From: Pseudomonas grimontii
GTDB taxonomy: Bacteria > Pseudomonadota > Gammaproteobacteria > Pseudomonadales > Pseudomonadaceae
Assembly: GCF_007858185.1 (NCBI RefSeq)
Contig: NZ_VFES01000002.1
Coordinates: 372,001 to 436,000 of the forward strand
DNA length: 64,000 bases
Direction: 5' to 3'
This document shows positions 58,518 through 64,000 of this stretch, piece after piece; position 1 is the stretch's first letter; every line of letters begins with the position of its first letter. A model generated the notes under the pieces. It saw only the letters and a list, made by a program, of their open reading frames with translations, did no database searches and was not told the origin of the DNA. Made by a program: the position numbers and the translations under genes.

Positions 58518-59230
58518 GTGCACCTATCCTCGAAATGAAGGACCTGGACGTGTTCTACGGCCCGATCCAGGCCCTGAAAAAAGTCTCGCTGCACATCAAT
58601 GAAGGCGAAACCGTCAGCCTGATCGGCTCCAACGGCGCGGGTAAATCCACGCTGCTGATGTCGATCTTCGGCCAGCCACGGGCCGAGTCGGGGCAGATCC
58701 TCTACAACGGCGTCGACATTACCCACAAGTCGTCCCACTACATCGCCTCCAACGGCATTGCGCAGTCGCCGGAAGGGCGGCGGGTGTTCCCCGACATGAC
58801 CGTCGAGGAAAACCTGCTGATGGGCACCATCCCGATTGGTGACAAGTTCGCCAGCGAGGACATGCAGCGCATGTTCGAGCTGTTCCCACGGCTTAAGGAG
58901 CGGCGTAACCAGCGCGCCATGACCATGTCGGGTGGCGAGCAGCAAATGCTCGCCATCGCCCGCGCGCTGATGAGCCGGCCCAAGCTGTTGCTGTTGGATG
59001 AGCCGAGCCTGGGGTTGGCGCCGATTGTGGTGAAGCAGATCTTTTCTACCCTGCGCGAGCTGGCCTCCACCGGGATGACTATCTTCCTGGTCGAGCAGAA
59101 CGCCAACCACGCGCTGCGCTTGTCGGACCGGGCGTATGTGATGGTCAACGGTGAGATTCGCCTCACAGGCACCGGCAAGGAGCTGCTGGTGAACGAGGAA
59201 GTGCGCAACGCCTACCTCGGCGGCCACTGA
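58514..59230 (+). CDS. braG: Branched-chain amino acid ABC transporter ATPase BraG (LivF)
   Basis: Second ATPase, 238 residues, starting MSAPILEMKDLDVFYGPIQA. Walker A is LIGSNGAGKSTLLMSIFG, the signature is MSGGEQQMLAIARALM, Walker B LLLLDEPSLGLAP, and the switch region FLVEQNANHALRL is typical of LivF. A longer open frame starting at 58055 is only an out-of-frame extension within braF; the ATG at 58514 in the overlap is the real start. Last gene of the operon. Confidence 0.97.
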   Translation: MSAPILEMKDLDVFYGPIQALKKVSLHINEGETVSLIGSNGAGKSTLLMSIFGQPRAESGQILYNGVDITHKSSHYIASNGIAQSPEGRRVFPDMTVEENLLMGTIPIGDKFASEDMQRMFELFPRLKERRNQRAMTMSGGEQQMLAIARALMSRPKLLLLDEPSLGLAPIVVKQIFSTLRELASTGMTIFLVEQNANHALRLSDRAYVMVNGEIRLTGTGKELLVNEEVRNAYLGGH

Positions 59231-59254
59231 TCTAAATAACGACGCAGTACCCCT

Positions 59255-59371
59255 GTGGGAGGGGCGGTGCGACGACTCGACTTGCCCCCGATAGCGGAGT
59301 GTCAGTCAGTACATCTGATGCTGACCCACCGCCATTGGGGGCAAGTCGAGTCGTCGCACCGCCCCTCCCAC
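59255..59371. repeat. Variant REP pair with 16-nt inserts
   Basis: The usual GTGGGAGGGG...CTTGCCCCCGATAGCGG arm is interrupted by CGGTGCGACGACTCGA (59265-59280), and the facing arm carries the exact reverse complement (59346-59361). The two arms are therefore complementary to each other throughout. Confidence 0.9.
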
Positions 59372-60813
<1,442 letters not shown>

Positions 60814-60835
60814 GGCTCTAGACCGCGTCGTTGCC

Positions 60836-60940
60836 ATCGGGGGCTTGTCGAATCGTCGCACCGCCCCTCCCACATTGGGTCGTGTTCACACATTTAGATT
60901 TGTGAATACGGTCAAATGTGGGAGGGGGCTTGCTCCCGAT
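60836..60940. repeat. Hybrid REP pair (one variant, one canonical arm)
   Basis: The left arm (CATCGGGGGCTTG then TCGAATCGTCGCACCG then CCCCTCCCAC) contains the same 16-nt insert as the pair at 59255-59371 with one substitution. The right arm (ATGTGGGAGGGGGCTTGCTC plus CCGATG) is canonical. Confidence 0.85.
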
Positions 60941-60953
60941 GAGGCCCATCAGG

Positions 60954-62075
60954 TCACCCAAGATGCTGGATCAGCCCCTGGTAGCAGGTTGCCAAATGAT
61001 ACGGTGTGGTCGATGGCATATCCCGCCGGCTCACCGCACCGTTGGCATCCAGGCATTCATGCCAGCCTTTCTCATGCAGGAAATGCTGTTGCAGCGCAAG
61101 CAATTGGCGCTGCAGCACCGCCTCACTGCCAGGCCGCAAGGTCAGTGCCCGCAGGTATTCCGCCTGGGCCCAGATACGCTGCGTGCCGTCGCGCACGGTA
61201 CCGTCGAGTGCCAACATGCCGCTGACCGCCCCGGTCGCGTTATCCACTCCCTTGAGTTCTGCGTAGGCAAACGCCCGCGTCAGCGACGCATGCAGCGGCG
61301 TGCCGCGCAGCACAGGCGACGATTCGAGCAAAAAGAACCACTCGAACTGGTGCCCCGGCTCAAACCAGTTATCCACAGCGCCCAGCGGTTTTTCCATCAT
61401 CACGCCGTGCGGGCGGTCGATGAAACGCTGCTGCATGGCCGTCGCCAAGGCCAGCAGGGCCGCTTGCACAGGGGCATCCTCGCGCACCGCGAGGGTGGCG
61501 AGGAAACCTTCGGCCAGGTGCATCAACGGGTTTTGCAGCGGGCCGGACGTGAGGGATGACCAGTTGCGTTCCAGCACGGCCTCGTACAGGCCATCCTCGG
61601 TGGCGAAGCGTTGGGCGACCACTTCCAGCGCGGCGTTGAGCACCGATTCCACCAGCGGCTCACGCACCTTGGCCCAGTAATGGGCGCAGGCAAAGATGAT
61701 GAAGGCGTGGGTGTAGAGGTCTTTGCGCTTGTCCAGCGGCTGGCCGGTGGGGTCGATGCTGTAGAACCAGCCGCCGTGTTCGGCATCGTGGAAATGCCGT
61801 TGCAGGGAGCGGAACAGCACTGCTGCGCGCTCTTCAGCGAAGGCCGCTCCTGGTTCGCCGATCAGGCTGGCGAACAGGTACAACTGCCGCGCGCAGGCCA
61901 TGGCGCGGTAGCGTTGCGGGGGCAGTGGGCGGTGATCGGCGTCCAGCGCCTCATAGGGCAACGCCAATTCGGCATTCCAGCCAGGGCCCTGCCAGAGCGG
62001 CACGATCAGGGTGTGGAAGTGCGTGAGCACGGCATTCAATGAAGGCTGAGGGGCGGAGCTTGGAGCGATGGGCAT
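60954..62075 (-). CDS. AGE family sugar epimerase/isomerase
   Basis: A 373-residue (alpha/alpha)6-barrel enzyme of the N-acylglucosamine 2-epimerase family, which includes mannose isomerase and cellobiose epimerase. Conserved pieces are YRAMACARQLYLFASLIG, HGGWFYSIDPTGQPLDKRKD, LYTHAFIIFACAHYW with a catalytic-type histidine, [16 protein letters not shown] and EPGHQFEWFFLLE. The specific sugar cannot be told from sequence alone; the RKDLYTHAF and EPGHQFEW contexts resemble mannose isomerase-type members. It is not obviously part of an operon. Confidence 0.88.
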   Translation of the reverse strand: MPIAPSSAPQPSLNAVLTHFHTLIVPLWQGPGWNAELALPYEALDADHRPLPPQRYRAMACARQLYLFASLIGEPGAAFAEERAAVLFRSLQRHFHDAEHGGWFYSIDPTGQPLDKRKDLYTHAFIIFACAHYWAKVREPLVESVLNAALEVVAQRFATEDGLYEAVLERNWSSLTSGPLQNPLMHLAEGFLATLAVREDAPVQAALLALATAMQQRFIDRPHGVMMEKPLGAVDNWFEPGHQFEWFFLLESSPVLRGTPLHASLTRAFAYAELKGVDNATGAVSGMLALDGTVRDGTQRIWAQAEYLRALTLRPGSEAVLQRQLLALQQHFLHEKGWHECLDANGAVSRRDMPSTTPYHLATCYQGLIQHLG

Positions 62076-62139
62076 CGGCTGGCGTCGTCACGGCAGGGGC
62101 GTAGGCGCGCATGGTAGCAGAGGGGCAGCGTTAAGTTGT

Positions 62140-62195
62140 GAGCTGCAAGCTGCAAGTAAGAGCGGTTCGGCTTTTACTTGCCGCTTGTAGCTTGC
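62140..62195. repeat. Imperfect hairpin of the AAGCTGCAAGC type
   Basis: AGCTGCAAGCTGCAAGTAAG, a small inner hairpin AGCGGTTCGGCTT, then CTTGCCGCTTGTAGCTTGC. The outer arms resemble the element after rlmB at 27018-27080. It lies between hupE/ureJ (whose stop is at 62201) and the AGE gene. Confidence 0.55.
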
Positions 62196-62200
62196 GACGT

Positions 62201-62773
62201 TTAGCTGGCGAGCAGCCACACCCCAGTCGCCGCCGAAGCCGCCCCGGCAATCCGTACCAACGGCGCCGCCGCGGCCGGCAGCCAGCGCACCAGCGCATAG
62301 CCGGCAGCGTGCAGTGCTGCGGTCGCGCCGACAAACCCTGCGGCATACGCCCAAGGGCTCGACATGTCCGGCAGCTCCAAGCCATGGGCCACACCGTGGA
62401 ACAACGCAAACAACGCCGTCGCACCCATGGCCATGAACAACGGCGGACGCACCGCCAGAGCTACCGCCAGGCCCAGGGCCAGCACCGAGGCGGCAATCCC
62501 GCTTTCCAACGCGGGCAATTGCAGCCCTTCAAAACCCAGCACGCCGCCCATCAGCATGGTGCCGACAAAGGTGCACGGCAGGGCCCAGCGCGCGGCGCCC
62601 TTTTGTTGGGCGGCCCACAGGCCGACCGCGACCATGGCCAGCAGGTGGTCGAGGCCGCCCAGCGGGTGGCTGATACCGGCCACCAGGCCGTTGTCGCCGT
62701 GGCCAGGGTGAGCGAAGGCCAGGGCGGGTGCGAGCAGCAGGGCGGCGGCTGCGAGGAGTTTATTGAGGCTCAT
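62201..62773 (-). CDS. HupE/UreJ family protein
   Basis: A 190-residue membrane protein thought to handle nickel for urease or hydrogenase. It has a signal-peptide-like start, the metal-binding HPGHGDN right after cleavage, HPLGGLDHLLAMVAVGLWA, about six helices and ALFHGVAHGLELP. It lies 22 bases downstream of ureG on the same strand, which favours UreJ (urease) over HupE. Confidence 0.9.
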   Translation of the reverse strand: MSLNKLLAAAALLLAPALAFAHPGHGDNGLVAGISHPLGGLDHLLAMVAVGLWAAQQKGAARWALPCTFVGTMLMGGVLGFEGLQLPALESGIAASVLALGLAVALAVRPPLFMAMGATALFALFHGVAHGLELPDMSSPWAYAAGFVGATAALHAAGYALVRWLPAAAAPLVRIAGAASAATGVWLLAS

Positions 62774-62795
62774 AAACAGGTTCCTTATGGGTTGA

Positions 62796-63410
62796 TCAGG
62801 CGGCGGTCAGCAGGCCTTGGCGTTCGATAAAGGCGACGATTTCTTCCAGGCCGACCCCGGTTTTCTGGTTGCTGAACACAAAGGGTTTGCCGTTGCGCAT
62901 GCGCTGGGTGTCGCTGTTCATCAGCTCCAGCGAGGCACCGACCAGCGGCGCGAGGTCGATCTTGTTGATCACCAGCAGGTCGGATTTGCAAATACCAGGC
63001 CCACCCTTGCGCGGCAGCTTGTCGCCGGCGGACACATCGATCACATAGATGGTCAGGTCCGACAGCTCCGGGCTGAAGGTGGCCGAGAGGTTGTCGCCGC
63101 CGGACTCCACCAGGATCAGGTCCAGGCCGGGAAAGCGGCGGTTGAGTTGGTCCACCGCTTCCAGGTTGATCGAGGCGTCTTCGCGAATCGCCGTGTGCGG
63201 GCAGCCGCCGGTTTCCACGCCAATGATGCGCTCCGGCGCCAGGGCCTGGTTGCGCACCAGGAAGTCGGCATCTTCGCGGGTGTAGATGTCGTTGGTGACC
63301 ACCGCCAGGTTGTAGCGATCGCGCAGCGCGAGGCACAGGGCCAGGGTCAGGGCGGTCTTGCCGGAGCCGACCGGGCCGCCGATACCGACGCGCAGGGGTT
63401 GTGTGTTCAT
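62796..63410 (-). CDS. ureG: Urease accessory GTPase UreG
   Basis: UreG delivers nickel to the urease active site in a GTP-dependent way with UreE, UreF and UreD. The 204-residue protein has the P-loop [46 protein letters not shown] containing the Cys-Pro-His metal motif, [17 protein letters not shown] and NKIDLA. The N-terminus ([10 protein letters not shown]) has no histidine-rich stretch. The ATG at 63410 is supported by the family start. Confidence 0.97.
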   Translation of the reverse strand: MNTQPLRVGIGGPVGSGKTALTLALCLALRDRYNLAVVTNDIYTREDADFLVRNQALAPERIIGVETGGCPHTAIREDASINLEAVDQLNRRFPGLDLILVESGGDNLSATFSPELSDLTIYVIDVSAGDKLPRKGGPGICKSDLLVINKIDLAPLVGASLELMNSDTQRMRNGKPFVFSNQKTGVGLEEIVAFIERQGLLTAA

Positions 63411-63447
63411 CTGACTCTCCAAAATAAAAGGCCCAAAATTTAAAGCC

Positions 63448-64000
63448 CTAGGAACGGAACAGGCGGCTGTACTGGCGCTCGTGGGCCATGCTCGCCAAGG
63501 ACAGGCCAAAGGCGGCGCTGCCGAAATGGTGGGGGTCGATGCGGACGGCGTCCTGCTGGGCCTGTTGCAGCAGTGGCAGCAGCTCGCTGGTCAGGCGTTG
63601 CGCGGCTTGCTGGCCCAAGGGCAGGGTTTTCATCAGCACCGCCAATTGGTTCTCCAGCCAGCTCCAGAGCCAGGCGGCGAGGGCGTCGTCGGCGCTGATG
63701 GCCCAGGCACGTGCGGCCAGTGCCCAACCCAGGGCCAAGTGCGGTTCGCGGCGTTGCTCAAGAAAGGCGCGGGCGGCGTTGTCCAGTTCCGGCAGACCAT
63801 TGAGCAGCTGTTGCAGGGAATAGCCCATCTGCCGGCTCTCCTGATACAGCTCTCGGGTTTCGCGGCTGGCTTGATGGGCGTCGCACAGTTGTGCCAACGC
63901 TGACCACTCCTGCTCGGCGGCGGCGCGACAGTGGGCGAGCAACAGTGGGGCTTCGAAGCGCGCGAGGTTCAGCAGCAATTGGTCGCTGATCCAGCGGCGA
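63448..64000 (-). CDS. ureF: Urease accessory protein UreF (5' part beyond window)
   Basis: UreF acts as a bridge between UreG and urease-UreD during nickel loading. At least 184 codons are inside the window and the frame stays open to the edge (upstream codons read RRWISDQ before [20 protein letters not shown]), so the start is outside. Visible family parts are [76 protein letters not shown] and [17 protein letters not shown]. ureG follows 37 bases downstream. Confidence 0.94.
   Translation of the reverse strand, partial: RRWISDQLLLNLARFEAPLLLAHCRAAAEQEWSALAQLCDAHQASRETRELYQESRQMGYSLQQLLNGLPELDNAARAFLEQRREPHLALGWALAARAWAISADDALAAWLWSWLENQLAVLMKTLPLGQQAAQRLTSELLPLLQQAQQDAVRIDPHHFGSAAFGLSLASMAHERQYSRLFRS

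Overview
The window is a chromosomal segment of a Pseudomonas, almost certainly of the P. fluorescens lineage. The evidence is high GC, the Pseudomonas gene order motAB-rsgA-orn-queG-nnrD-tsaE-amiB-mutL-miaA-hfq-hflX-hflK-hflC-hisZ-purA and rnr-rlmB-rpsF-rpsR-DUF2232-rplI-dnaB, the azurin gene, the pipecolate genes amaAB, and about ten paired REP elements of the GTGGGAGGGGGCTTGC type. No insertion sequence, prophage, integrase or CRISPR array was seen.

Layout. 1-2.3 kb: the end of an HDOD gene and the flagellar stator genes motAB behind a FliA-like promoter. 2.3-18.2 kb: conserved housekeeping genes for ribosome assembly, RNA turnover, queuosine, NAD(P)HX repair, tRNA t6A and i6A modification, cell division amidase, mismatch repair, Hfq and the HflXKC cluster, HisZ and PurA. 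18.2-23 kb: a chemoreceptor with a sigma-54-type promoter and a ferric-iron ABC pair without an ATPase. 23.0-30.8 kb: two tandem tRNA-Leu(CAG) units, then RNase R, RlmB, ribosomal proteins and the DnaB helicase. 30.8-39.4 kb is the accessory part: a 1340-residue dermonecrotic-toxin-like protein with a C-terminal SET-like domain, the radical SAM protein YgiQ, and an overlapping three-gene set (membrane-active-looking protein plus two paralogous small membrane proteins) that looks like an effector/immunity module. 39.5-46.4 kb: a transglutaminase / ATP-grasp / alpha-E operon with a sigma-54-like promoter. 46.4-50.7 kb: azurin, NAD salvage (pncB-nadE) and a LysR regulator. 50.8-53.8 kb: amaB and amaA of the lysine-pipecolate pathway. 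54.1-59.2 kb: the complete branched-chain amino acid ABC transporter braCDEFG, with a consensus sigma-54 promoter and four 22-23 bp phased repeats upstream. 59.2-60.0 kb: an 818 bp gap rich in DnaA-box-like sequences. 60.0-64.0 kb: a short-chain dehydrogenase, an AGE-family isomerase, and the urease accessory genes hupE/ureJ, ureG and ureF (cut by the window end).

Themes. Several nitrogen-related units (bra transporter, urease accessory genes, lysine catabolism, the transglutaminase operon) lie in the right half, and two of these carry sigma-54-type promoters, which suggests nitrogen-responsive control (inference). The most unusual loci are the SET-domain toxin-like protein, the three-gene effector/immunity-like set, the bra regulatory region, the DnaA-box-rich gap, and REP variants sharing a 16-nt internal insert.
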